A stretch of 64,000 nt of DNA, from NCBI GenBank assembly GCA_031271805.1, contig JAISUX010000087.1:40515-104514 (forward strand), written 5' to 3'. A program made the translations under genes and the position numbers. Below, piece by piece: positions 26,477 to 35,654 of this stretch (within the stretch, counting starts at the first letter, position 1; each line of letters begins with the position of its first letter). This DNA comes from Tannerella sp. (GTDB lineage Bacteria > Bacteroidota > Bacteroidia > Bacteroidales > Tannerellaceae). The notes under the pieces were generated by a model that saw only the letters and a program-made list of their open reading frames with translations, was not told where the DNA came from and searched no databases.

Positions 26477-27970
26477 ATGGCAAAGAAAGAGAAAGTTGTA
26501 GAACCGATTTTTGTTCCCGACACGGGAAGGATTCAACCGCAGGCGACGGATTTGGAACGGGCTGTATTAGGCGCCCTAATGCTTGAGAAAGATGCTTTTA
26601 CGAACATTGGCGAGATGTTGCGGCCGGAATGTTTTTATGACAAAAGGCACGCACTAATATTCACTGCAATAAGTGATTTGGCAAGGCGAAACGATGGGAT
26701 GATAGACCTGCTGACGGTCATTGAGCAGCTCAAACAGAACGGCGACCTTAAGGCTGCCGGCGATGTGCTGTATGTATCCGGATTAACGAACGACTTGGCC
26801 AGCTCGGTTCATATCGAATCACATGCCAAGATCATCCTGCAGAAGCATCTTGCCCGCGAACTGATACGATTCACAGGGAAGATTCAGGGACAGGCCTACG
26901 ATGAAACGGTCGGCATCGACGACCTCATGCAGGAAGCCGAGAAAGACCTCTTCAATATAGCCCAGACCAATATAAAACGCGACGCCATCCAGATCAACCC
27001 TATCATAAATGATGCGATGACGTCGATAAAGCAGGCCGCATCGAACCGCGGCGGGCTGAGTGGCATAAGTAGCGGCTTCACGGGCATCGACAAGATAACT
27101 TCGGGATGGCAAAAGTCCGACCTGATAATAATAGCCGCACGTCCGGCGATGGGTAAAACGGCTTTCGTGCTGTCGATGGCCAAGAATATGGCGGTTGACG
27201 CTAAGAAGCCTGTAGCTATCTTTTCGCTCGAAATGAGTAATATACAGCTTATTAATCGTCTGATTGCAAATGTCTGCGAGATACAGGGCGACAAGATCAA
27301 GAGCGGTGTCCTCGAGAAACATGAATGGGAGCAGTTGGACACCAAGATTCGCGAGTTGTATGATGCGCCGATATATGTCGATGACACTCCGAGCCTGTCG
27401 ATTTTTGAGTTGAGAACCAAAGCGCGTAGCTTGGTACGCACAGCAAATATCGAGTGCCTGATAATCGACTACCTGCAGTTGATGAATTCGGGTGAGAAGA
27501 ATAACTCAAGCCGCGAGCAGGAGGTCAGCAAGATCTCGCGCTCGCTGAAAGGGCTGGCTAAGGAACTTAATATCCCGATCATCGCCCTCTCGCAGCTGAA
27601 CCGAAGCGTAGAGACGCGCGCCGGTCTCGAAGGTAAACGCCCGCAACTGTCCGACCTGCGCGAATCCGGCGCTATTGAGCAGGATGCCGACTTGGTATGC
27701 TTCATCCACCGTCCGGAGGTGTACGGAATCAAGACCGACGGCGAAGGTAATGACCTGACTAACAGGGCGGAGATTATCGTCGCAAAACATCGAAACGGCG
27801 CTATAGGAGAGGTATGGCTATGGTTCAAACGTAGCTTTACACGCTTTGAGAATATCGAAGGCGCCGGCGCTTTTAAGGAATTTGATTCGTCGATGAACAG
27901 TCAGGAACCGATGCCGATTATTGGCGCTAACGAAACCTTCCTGAATGAGTCCGAAGAAGTGCCGTTCTGA
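26477..27970 (+). CDS. dnaB: Replicative DNA helicase DnaB
   Basis: The 497-residue protein has an N-terminal DnaB domain (PQATDLERAVLGALMLEKDAF) and a RecA-like helicase core with Walker A (ARPAMGKTAF), Walker B (IECLIIDYLQLM), the arginine-rich switch SREQEVSKISRSLKGLAKEL, and the C-terminal motif LRESGAIEQDADLVCFIHRPE. It unwinds DNA at the replication fork. Length and motifs are complete and there is no intein. The start ATG follows the glycosyltransferase stop by 10 bases. Confidence 0.98.
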   Translation: MAKKEKVVEPIFVPDTGRIQPQATDLERAVLGALMLEKDAFTNIGEMLRPECFYDKRHALIFTAISDLARRNDGMIDLLTVIEQLKQNGDLKAAGDVLYVSGLTNDLASSVHIESHAKIILQKHLARELIRFTGKIQGQAYDETVGIDDLMQEAEKDLFNIAQTNIKRDAIQINPIINDAMTSIKQAASNRGGLSGISSGFTGIDKITSGWQKSDLIIIAARPAMGKTAFVLSMAKNMAVDAKKPVAIFSLEMSNIQLINRLIANVCEIQGDKIKSGVLEKHEWEQLDTKIRELYDAPIYVDDTPSLSIFELRTKARSLVRTANIECLIIDYLQLMNSGEKNNSSREQEVSKISRSLKGLAKELNIPIIALSQLNRSVETRAGLEGKRPQLSDLRESGAIEQDADLVCFIHRPEVYGIKTDGEGNDLTNRAEIIVAKHRNGAIGEVWLWFKRSFTRFENIEGAGAFKEFDSSMNSQEPMPIIGANETFLNESEEVPF

Positions 27971-28049
27971 TATGGGGCGTCTGTGAGTAGGCATGAGCGG
28001 CTGATTAAGAAAATTCGCCGTAAAAACGTACTTATTCCGATATTTTAAT

Positions 28050-28057
28050 TATCTTTG
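28050..28057 (+). promoter_or_regulatory. Predicted kdgK promoter, -7 element
   Basis: TATCTTTG matches TAnnTTTG and lies 30 bases before the kdgK ATG. The 117-base gap after dnaB otherwise shows no clear terminator hairpin. Confidence 0.55.
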
Positions 28058-28087
28058 TCGCCTGACAACAATTTATTTATTTGAAAT

Positions 28088-29131
28088 ATGAGGAAAAAGG
28101 TAGTAACATTCGGGGAGATAATGCTGCGTCTGGCTACGCCCGGATATCTGCGGTTTTCGCAGGCAAAGGAGTATGGCGCTACGTTCGGCGGTGGTGAGGC
28201 CAACGTTGCCGTCTCGCTTGCGAACTATGGAATTGAAACGGATTTTATCACGCGGTTGCCGCTGAACGACATTGCCGAAGCCTGCATTATGGATCTGCGG
28301 GCGCATAATGTCGGGGTGGGTAATATCCTGCGCGGAGGCGATCGCATAGGGATTTATTTCCTTGAGACCGGAGCCGTAGCGCGAGCGTCTAAGGTTATCT
28401 ATGACAGAGCCGGTTCGTCGATAGCGACAATCGAAAAAGGTTCCGTCGATTGGAAAACCGTCTTTAAAGATGCCGCATGGTTTCATTGGACAGGCATAAC
28501 GCCCGCCATCTCGCAGGGAGCGGCCGACGTCTGCCTCGAAGCCGTCAAGGCGGCCAATGAAATGGGAGTAATCGTATCGTGCGACCTCAACTACCGCAAA
28601 AATCTCTGGAAATACGGCAAGACGGCTTCCGAAACGATGCCCGCATTGGTTGAGGGTTGTGATATTATCCTCGGCAACGAAGAAGACTGCGAGAAAGTTT
28701 TCGGTATCAAACCCGAAGGTTTCGACGCTGCGGCTACCGGAGGCGAGGTCAATGCCGCCGAATTTGAATCGGTATGTAAGCAGATGATGGCGCGTTTCCC
28801 CCGCTGCCGCAAGATGATTGTCACCCTGCGCGGCGCTGTCAATGCCAACCACAACACATGGGGTGGGGTGCTCTATTCCGACGGCGCGCTCAAACAGTCG
28901 AAGCGTTATGACATAACGCATATCGTCGATCGTGTAGGCGGCGGCGATTCGTTCATGGGCGGACTGATATACGGGCTGCTGACTTTCCCGTCGGACGATC
29001 AGCGGGCGCTCGACTTCGCCGTTGCCGCCTCCTGCCTCAAGCATACAATCTATGGCGATTATAATCTCGCAACCCTGTCCGAAGTCGAGAACCTTATGAA
29101 AGGCGACGGATCGGGCAGAGTGTCAAGGTAA
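28088..29131 (+). CDS. kdgK: PfkB-family sugar kinase, probably 2-keto-3-deoxygluconate kinase
   Basis: The product has 347 residues of ribokinase fold: the N-terminal substrate region FGGGEANVAVSLANYG (33-48), DLNYRKNLW (166-174), and the catalytic C-terminal motif VGGGDSFMGG with Asp287 as the general base. KdgK phosphorylates 2-keto-3-deoxy-D-gluconate, an intermediate of hexuronate breakdown, before aldolase cleavage to pyruvate and glyceraldehyde 3-phosphate. The assignment rests on overall similarity and on the adjacent hexuronate-type transporter 30 bases downstream. PfkB enzymes are hard to separate by substrate, so another keto-sugar acid is possible. Confidence 0.82.
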   Translation: MRKKVVTFGEIMLRLATPGYLRFSQAKEYGATFGGGEANVAVSLANYGIETDFITRLPLNDIAEACIMDLRAHNVGVGNILRGGDRIGIYFLETGAVARASKVIYDRAGSSIATIEKGSVDWKTVFKDAAWFHWTGITPAISQGAADVCLEAVKAANEMGVIVSCDLNYRKNLWKYGKTASETMPALVEGCDIILGNEEDCEKVFGIKPEGFDAAATGGEVNAAEFESVCKQMMARFPRCRKMIVTLRGAVNANHNTWGGVLYSDGALKQSKRYDITHIVDRVGGGDSFMGGLIYGLLTFPSDDQRALDFAVAASCLKHTIYGDYNLATLSEVENLMKGDGSGRVSR

Positions 29132-29161
29132 GCATAATTATCAACTTATAAATAACGTATC

Positions 29162-30622
29162 ATGGTAAATTTGAATCAAAAAATGACGAACTATCGGTGG
29201 GTTATCTGCGCGATGCTGTTCTTTGCGACTACAATCAATTATCTCGACCGTCAGGTGCTTTCGCTGACGTGGGATGAGTTTATCAAACCCGAATTTCACT
29301 GGGATGAAAACCACTACGGTAACATCACCTCGGTGTTCTCCATCTTTTATGCCGTCTGCATGTTGTTTGCAGGCCGGTTTGTCGAGTGGATGGGCACCAA
29401 GAAGGGTTTCCTGTGGTCAATCGGCGTATGGTCGGTCGGCGCTTGTATGCACGCTGTCTGCGGCGTTATTACCGAGGCTTATGTCGGCCTGCATAATGCC
29501 GCCGAATTAGCCGGTGCGGTCGGCGACATGGCCGTGTTAATCGCAACAGTCAGTATGTGGTGCTTCCTTGTCGCCCGATGTGTGCTGGCTCTCGGAGAGG
29601 CCGGCAACTTCCCCGCCGCCATCAAAGCGACAGCGGAGTACTTCCCTAAGAAAGACCGCGCTTACTCGACCTCTATCTTCAATTCCGGAGCTTCCATAGG
29701 CGCTCTTTTTGCACCGCTGAGCATCCCTCCTTTAGCTAAGGCTTTCGGCTGGGAAATGGCATTCATCATCATCGGCGTGCTGGGTTTCATCTGGATGGCT
29801 TTCTGGGTGTTCCTCTACAATAAACCCAACAAAAGCAGGTTCGTCAACGCTGCCGAACTCGAATATATCGAACAGGACAAAAACGAACAAAACGAAGATG
29901 CCGTCAAACAGGCTGCACTTGAGGGAGAGAAAATCCCCTTCGCCAAATGTTTCTCTTTCAAGCAGACATGGGCGTTCGCTGTCGGCAAGTTCATGACCGA
30001 CGGGGTATGGTGGTTCTTCCTCTTCTGGACGCCTTCGTATCTGAGTACGCAATTCGGCATCAAGACAACCGAAGGTCTCGGTATGGGCTTGATTTTCACG
30101 CTCTACGCTATCGTTACGGTGCTCTCGATCTTGGGCGGCAAATTGCCTACGATCTTCATAAACCGAAGCGGCCAGAATCCATACGCAGCGCGCATGAAAG
30201 CGATGCTTATCTTCGCTTTCTTCCCCTTAGTGGTGCTGCTCGCACAACCGCTCGGAATGTATTTCGACTATCTCGGCAGGGCTGCGGCATGGATTCCTAT
30301 CATCCTGATTTCTATCGGATGTGCAGCGCACCAGGCATGGTCGGCAAACCTGTTTTCGACCATAGGCGATATGTTCCCTAAAGGCGCAATCGCAACCATT
30401 ACGGGCATCGGTGGCATGGCAGGAGGCTTAGGCTCGATGATTTTACAAAAATCAGCAGGCCTCTTGTTCGTTCACGCCGGCGAAACCAACATGACTTTCT
30501 TAGGCTTCGAAGGCAAACCTGCGGGATATTTTATAATCTTCATAATATGCGCCGTAGCCTATCTCATAGGTTGGACTATTATGAAAACGTTAGTCCCTAA
30601 ATATAAGCCGATAACGATATAA
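29162..30622 (+). CDS. MFS transporter, hexuronate/aldonate (ExuT-like) type
   Basis: The 486-residue protein has 12 predicted TM helices and the anion:cation symporter family start NYRWVICAMLFFATTINYLDRQVLSL, the loop motif RCVLALGEAGNFPAAIKATAEYFPKKDRAYSTSIFNSGASIG and a charged central loop (EYIEQDKNEQNED). Members carry hexuronates, glucarate or galactonate with protons across the inner membrane. It is in an operon with kdgK, which supports uptake of uronate or a derived keto acid. Its stop codon lies three bases from the stop of the convergent phosphatase gene. Confidence 0.88.
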   Translation: MVNLNQKMTNYRWVICAMLFFATTINYLDRQVLSLTWDEFIKPEFHWDENHYGNITSVFSIFYAVCMLFAGRFVEWMGTKKGFLWSIGVWSVGACMHAVCGVITEAYVGLHNAAELAGAVGDMAVLIATVSMWCFLVARCVLALGEAGNFPAAIKATAEYFPKKDRAYSTSIFNSGASIGALFAPLSIPPLAKAFGWEMAFIIIGVLGFIWMAFWVFLYNKPNKSRFVNAAELEYIEQDKNEQNEDAVKQAALEGEKIPFAKCFSFKQTWAFAVGKFMTDGVWWFFLFWTPSYLSTQFGIKTTEGLGMGLIFTLYAIVTVLSILGGKLPTIFINRSGQNPYAARMKAMLIFAFFPLVVLLAQPLGMYFDYLGRAAAWIPIILISIGCAAHQAWSANLFSTIGDMFPKGAIATITGIGGMAGGLGSMILQKSAGLLFVHAGETNMTFLGFEGKPAGYFIIFIICAVAYLIGWTIMKTLVPKYKPITI

Positions 30623-30625
30623 TAT

Positions 30626-31780
30626 TTAATGGACGACAGTCAGACCTTCGGTGCGTTTGCCGTCGAGGTCGTAGATATCGAGCGTCAGTTTGTTGCCTTC
30701 AACAGAGCCTTTCAGATACGAGTTGTTTGAATTTATCAGGACGGGAAACTTGACGGCGGCGTTGGCTTCGTGCTTGCTCGTGTGGTGAAGATGGCCGCAG
30801 AGCATGACATCGGCTTTGGCGTCGTTGAGAATAGGCACGAATTTTTCGAGGATTTCGGCTTCGCCGTGCCAATCCCTGAACGGCGGCATGTGGCAAACTA
30901 TGACTTTGAAAGGCGCTTCGGTGTATCGCTTGTCCTTGATAGCCTCGCGAAGCCATTCCGCTTCTATCGTGCGATAGTAGTCATAATCGGTTATGCCGTA
31001 GTACTCTACATCGGTATCGGGTTTGTCCTCGCCGCAGTCCAAGACGACAAAGCAAACCGGCCCTTGTCGCACCAAATAATAGAGTTCGGGGCTTTTAGGC
31101 GAGAAATAATCTTGAAACATGGTCGCGAAGACGCCTCGTGTTTCGTGGTTACCACGACAATAATACATCGGTATGTTTTGAGCGAAAGTTTTGACGCCGA
31201 CATCCATAAACCCGTTGAAGAAATCCTCCTCACTTTTCATCGACGATACCATGTCGCCGTTGAAAAGAACTAAGTCTTGTTTTGTCGGTTCGGCGAGTTT
31301 GAGCATCTGTTCGAGCACATCGCTGCGGCCGTGGATATCGTTGACCATAGTGAAAGCGACGCTCTTCTTGGTCGGGTCGAGCGTTATGAATGTCGCCGGT
31401 CGGTAGGCTGTGGTCGAGACCTGCCGTCCATAAGTTATGAAATTGCCCTGCCGGTCGATGATTTCCTGCGACACTACACGATAGCGGTACTTGGTAGCAG
31501 TTTTGAGGTTATTCAACTTAACCGAGTGGACACGGCCTTGCAATTTGACTCCGTTCTTGGCCGAGTAAAATTTCCGGCGTTCAATGAGGTAGAAATGAGT
31601 GCTGTCGTCGGGGGCGAGCTCTACCCACGAAACGGCTTCTTTGTTTGTTACCCACACGATTGTAACCTCGTCGGAAGATAAATTTTGCAGGTATGGGCCG
31701 TGAATTATAGCCAAATCTTCCTGCGCAACGACTTGTTGGCAGATAATAATAATTGCGGAAATTAAAAAATACTTTTTCAT
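30626..31780 (-). CDS. Secreted purple-acid-phosphatase-like metallophosphoesterase
   Basis: The 384-residue protein has a signal peptide (1-19, ending VVAQ). Residues about 22-125 form a fibronectin-like N-terminal domain as in purple acid phosphatases (GPYLQNLSSDEVTIVWVTN). The calcineurin-like catalytic domain follows, with all metal-binding motifs: NDIHG, NGDMV, RGNHE, CHMPP and GHLHH. It would hydrolyse phosphate esters in the periplasm or outside the cell. It is the last gene of a long co-directional run, 27 bases after the GH31 gene, and might remove phosphate from glycan or phospholipid fragments. The substrate is unknown. Confidence 0.85.
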   Translation of the reverse strand: MKKYFLISAIIIICQQVVAQEDLAIIHGPYLQNLSSDEVTIVWVTNKEAVSWVELAPDDSTHFYLIERRKFYSAKNGVKLQGRVHSVKLNNLKTATKYRYRVVSQEIIDRQGNFITYGRQVSTTAYRPATFITLDPTKKSVAFTMVNDIHGRSDVLEQMLKLAEPTKQDLVLFNGDMVSSMKSEEDFFNGFMDVGVKTFAQNIPMYYCRGNHETRGVFATMFQDYFSPKSPELYYLVRQGPVCFVVLDCGEDKPDTDVEYYGITDYDYYRTIEAEWLREAIKDKRYTEAPFKVIVCHMPPFRDWHGEAEILEKFVPILNDAKADVMLCGHLHHTSKHEANAAVKFPVLINSNNSYLKGSVEGNKLTLDIYDLDGKRTEGLTVVH

Positions 31781-31807
31781 AATTTGATATATTTAATTGA
31801 TGATGGT

Positions 31808-34800
31808 TTAAAATGTTCTGATATTCAGTCTTCTATCGACAATAAATCCGTCCGTAGGCTTTAGCGCATAACGGATTTTGCGTTTGGCTTTCAGTTTTAT
31901 GACAAACAGCTCGCGTGAACCTTCGATAAGCGGCTTGCCGCCGGTGTTGACGAAGGTTGGGTATAACGATTTATGGCCGTTAGAGTGCAGGCGATCGACG
32001 GTCATATCTTCAAAGCCGTTGGTGCCGAGGGTGTCGATGCCTATATATTCGTAGTCGGCTGGGTTGTATTCGAGGGCGAAACTGATGGCGTTGACGGCCT
32101 TGAGGCTGTCGCCCGACACGCGGATTTCAACTGTTTCACCGGCGTTGTACGATTGTTTGGCGGGGCGTATGCTGACGTCGCCGCCGATGGTTGCGAAGCC
32201 GAGGCGACGGAAATCCGTTTGTCCGGGGAGAGGTATTGCGATTGCCGCCGTTGAGACGTCGTAAGCGTCGATAAGGCCGTTGCGGTTAAGGTCGCCGTTG
32301 CCGATGTAACCGTCGAAGTCGCCGTCTCCACGCCTCAAACCGATGTAGTTGCGGTATGAGGTGAGGTCGTTGGCGTCGATTTTGCCGTCATTATTGAGGT
32401 CGCCAGGCAGGTAAGATTCGGTTCCGGGCAACTTGAAGACGTAAAGTTCACGCCCCGAACCATAGCCGCCTACACCGTCGGTAATCGAGAGCCGGACATA
32501 TCGCGCCGTCGGTTTATTGTCGAAAATAAAGATCTTTGTATCGGCGTTGCGCTCCCATTCGAATGAGCCTGCGGGCGTCCAGTTTTTCTTGTCGAAACTC
32601 GTGCTCACCGAGCCTTTCAGCAGGGTGCCGTTGCCTGCATTTTCACGCGGCAAATAGTGGAACTTGTCAATGGTGTTGATGGTTTTCAGGTCGATTATGA
32701 GATCGAAAGGCAGCGCGTTGACATCATAACGTGTGTGCCACAGTTCACCTTCTTCGAAGTCGAACAGGCGCGTGAGCGAGCGTCCCTGATTTTCGGCGCT
32801 GGTCTCGCCCATCAGACCTGTGATGGCAAATTCGAGAGGATTAGACTTCGTAGTTGCCTTAATTTCAGTCCATTCGGACTTTACATCCTTGTTGACTGCC
32901 CGCAAGCGGAAGGTATAATCGGTCTCGGCCTCCAAATTCTCGAAAAGGAGATCCGTAGCCTTGATCGTCGAGTACAACATTCCGTCGAACTCAATCTCGT
33001 AGTAGTCGGCGTTGGAAACCTCGTCCCAGGAAGGGCGCAAAACGAAGGCTTCGGTGTTTTCGTCCGTCACCTTAGCGTTGACGGGGGCAGCAATGGCGCC
33101 GGTCTTCACCAATGATTTATCTGCCGGTTCAAACTTATAACCCTCGATCTCAAGGATAGTCTCATTCGCGGTTATATCGCTGACTTCCAGCTTTATCTTC
33201 AACTGCGGATTCTTGATGATTTCAACTTTTTCAAATTCGCTGCCTTTAGTCGCAAAACAGTTAAGATTCGGTTTTGAATCATAAAAAAAGACGTTAGCCT
33301 TCGCTTTGTCATAATCGCTGGGCGAAAAGACTTCGGTAAGTTTTATCTTTTGTGAGCCGATAGATGCGGCTATTTTACTTGGTTTTTCGGTCAGGTTCAC
33401 GATAAATTCGGTGGATTTATCCTTTATGAATTTCCGTGATATTCCGTCGGCGGGATAGACAGTTACGGTTACGTGTCCTCTGTCGTCGGCGACCGATTCG
33501 ATAATTGTAGTCACGTTTTGGCCGAGCCGGTATTCTTCTGTTTTGCCGTCATCGTCGTATTCGAGGAACGAGCTGCTACCGGCTGGATAAAGTTCGTAAG
33601 AACGGCGTGAACCGTCTATTTCAGAGACGTTGTTGTTTGCGTTAGCCAAAGGGATAATGGCGCCGGCTTTGACGAAGACCGGCAGTTTCCACAGCGGTGC
33701 GTCGAAACTGTTTATAATCTTCCCTCCATCATATTTTGTGCCGTCGAAATAATCGTACCAGACGCCGGGAGGAAGATATATCCCATTGCGGATGTCGTTA
33801 CCCTGTGCGTCGGCGTTGGTATTTTGATATATCGGGGCGACTAAGAAATATGGCCCGTAAAGGAACTGATACTGAGTAGATTTGCCGAGAGTGTAGGCGT
33901 TGGGATATTCGAGGAAGATGGCGCGTATCATCGGCAGGCCATCGACTGCTTCCTTGGCGATGCTGTAGGTATATGGGATGAGTTGTGACTTGAGTTTGAG
34001 ATAATTACGGTTGATTGACGTCGCCGGTTCGCCGAGAGCGTGCGGATATTTCTCGTTCTGTCCCCATCCGTCCATGTTTAATTGCATGGGAGTGAACGTT
34101 TTCCATTGGAAATCGCGGGTGTTAACGATGAGATTTTTCCCGCCGAAGATGCCATCCATGTCGGATGTGATATTAGGGATGCCCGACAGCCCTGCGCCGA
34201 TGTATGTAGGGATATGGAAGCGGATGTATTCCCATAGTCCGCCCGTTTGATCGCCCGTCCACACGCCGGCGTAGCGTTGCGTCCCTGCCCAGCCGTCGAG
34301 TGAAATGATAAATGGGCGCGCGTCGTTGCCGTAGTAAGTCATTATTTGTGCGGCGTCGGCAATGCCGTTCAACCCGAAGGAATAGCCGCGCCCGACCCAT
34401 GCGACGTCGGTTTTCAGCACCCTCACGCCAGCGTCGCGTACTTCTTTGACAATATCGCGTTGCAGCAAGGCTTCGACATTCGCTTTCGGATGCAGGTCGG
34501 ATTGTGTCCAAAGCCCGATTTCAACGCCATTCTTATGGGCATAGTCGGTCAGGCTTCTGAGGTTGGCGATATTGCCGTCGAGGGTAGTCGTTTGCCCGTA
34601 GCCAGCACCGTAGCCATCGTTGGGAAGCAGCCATCCGAAGGGCATATCATGGCTTTTGTAGCGGTCGATGACAGCGCGCGCCGAGAATTGATAATTGTCT
34701 TTTTCGCCGTTCAACGATTCCTTAATCCCGCCGTTGTCGCGCTGGCTCTCCTTGTAAAGTTTGCCGTCCTCAAACGGAATCCCCGCCGTATCAACAGCCC

Positions 34801-35647
34801 AATAATCACGGTTATAGGCGTTTAGATGCCCCTCGTAGAAAGCGAATTTCGGCAACAGGACGGGATTTCCGGTGAGTTGATAATAATCGTTCAAAAGAGC
34901 TACAGCCCCGTCATCAATCATGAAAAACACATCTAAATAATCCGTCTCGTGATATAGCGTGACGGTATCGCGAGTTGTTGTCCCGAAGTCGTATTTTCCG
35001 CGTCGAAAGGTATAAAACATCACTCCGTAACCCTTTGTTGACCAGTAAAACGGACAGGGTGAAGCGACGCCTTTGTCCGTCCAGCTGTTCTGATTCTCGA
35101 TGGCTATGACTTTCCCTTTATGCGAGAATCGCCCGTTCTGAACGCCGCCGCCATAGAAATATTCATCGGTATCGGCCTTCAATGTGAGTGTAACCCTCGA
35201 AGGCTCGAATAAAACAGGCTTCGTCGGTTCGATAACCGTTTTTCCCGTTTCTTTGTTTATGACGCGAAACTTTCCGTCCGACTTATATAGCTGAATATCA
35301 ATTTTTTCCGTTGAGACAGTGACGATATTTCCTTCCTCTGTCAAGGTTGGTTTCGTAACTGTCTGGCGAGGGTTATCTACCAGAATCTTTGCCGGCGGCG
35401 TCGCTTCGGGGTCACGCAAGATGCCTCCCGAATTGTCGCGAAACATGCGAAAGATGTTTTCGCCGTAGAAGTCAATAATCAGCCTGCCGCCCTCGGCAAA
35501 AACCGCCTCGACGGCAGTAGGGTTGAGATTCTGTACGTCTGTTATCGAATCCGACGCTTCCGAGCTGGAATAATTGTTTGCGGAACCTGCTGTTACCGCT
35601 GCATTTCCCGCTATTACAGCGAGCATAATAATAAAAATCTTTTTCAT
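31808..35647 (-). CDS. Multimodular GH31 enzyme with FN3, F5/8C, dockerin and cohesin-like modules
   Basis: ATG 35647 is chosen because it gives a clean signal peptide (MKKIFIIMLAVIAGNAAVTAG); the longer frame starts at GTG inside sbcC. The protein has 1279 residues. The GH31 N-terminal beta-sandwich and (beta/alpha)8 barrel span about 40-780, with nucleophile Asp414 in LKTDVAWVG and acid/base candidate Asp466 in WTGDQTGG. A fibronectin type III domain (about 840-930), an F5/8 type C (CBM32-like) domain (about 935-1070), a type I dockerin with two Ca-binding repeats (LPGDLNNDGKIDANDL and GDLNRNGLIDAYDV, about 1078-1135) and a cohesin-like beta-sandwich (about 1145-1279) follow. GH31 enzymes are alpha-glucosidases, alpha-xylosidases or related. 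Its start is 7 bases after the sbcC stop. Confidence 0.9.
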   Translation of the reverse strand: MKKIFIIMLAVIAGNAAVTAGSANNYSSSEASDSITDVQNLNPTAVEAVFAEGGRLIIDFYGENIFRMFRDNSGGILRDPEATPPAKILVDNPRQTVTKPTLTEEGNIVTVSTEKIDIQLYKSDGKFRVINKETGKTVIEPTKPVLFEPSRVTLTLKADTDEYFYGGGVQNGRFSHKGKVIAIENQNSWTDKGVASPCPFYWSTKGYGVMFYTFRRGKYDFGTTTRDTVTLYHETDYLDVFFMIDDGAVALLNDYYQLTGNPVLLPKFAFYEGHLNAYNRDYWAVDTAGIPFEDGKLYKESQRDNGGIKESLNGEKDNYQFSARAVIDRYKSHDMPFGWLLPNDGYGAGYGQTTTLDGNIANLRSLTDYAHKNGVEIGLWTQSDLHPKANVEALLQRDIVKEVRDAGVRVLKTDVAWVGRGYSFGLNGIADAAQIMTYYGNDARPFIISLDGWAGTQRYAGVWTGDQTGGLWEYIRFHIPTYIGAGLSGIPNITSDMDGIFGGKNLIVNTRDFQWKTFTPMQLNMDGWGQNEKYPHALGEPATSINRNYLKLKSQLIPYTYSIAKEAVDGLPMIRAIFLEYPNAYTLGKSTQYQFLYGPYFLVAPIYQNTNADAQGNDIRNGIYLPPGVWYDYFDGTKYDGGKIINSFDAPLWKLPVFVKAGAIIPLANANNNVSEIDGSRRSYELYPAGSSSFLEYDDDGKTEEYRLGQNVTTIIESVADDRGHVTVTVYPADGISRKFIKDKSTEFIVNLTEKPSKIAASIGSQKIKLTEVFSPSDYDKAKANVFFYDSKPNLNCFATKGSEFEKVEIIKNPQLKIKLEVSDITANETILEIEGYKFEPADKSLVKTGAIAAPVNAKVTDENTEAFVLRPSWDEVSNADYYEIEFDGMLYSTIKATDLLFENLEAETDYTFRLRAVNKDVKSEWTEIKATTKSNPLEFAITGLMGETSAENQGRSLTRLFDFEEGELWHTRYDVNALPFDLIIDLKTINTIDKFHYLPRENAGNGTLLKGSVSTSFDKKNWTPAGSFEWERNADTKIFIFDNKPTARYVRLSITDGVGGYGSGRELYVFKLPGTESYLPGDLNNDGKIDANDLTSYRNYIGLRRGDGDFDGYIGNGDLNRNGLIDAYDVSTAAIAIPLPGQTDFRRLGFATIGGDVSIRPAKQSYNAGETVEIRVSGDSLKAVNAISFALEYNPADYEYIGIDTLGTNGFEDMTVDRLHSNGHKSLYPTFVNTGGKPLIEGSRELFVIKLKAKRKIRYALKPTDGFIVDRRLNIRTF

Positions 35648-35654
35648 ATATGTT

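Noticed and set aside
28073..29044. Minus-strand open frame of 323 codons over kdgK
   Set aside because: kdgK on the plus strand has the full PfkB motifs and a promoter; the antisense frame shows no domain.
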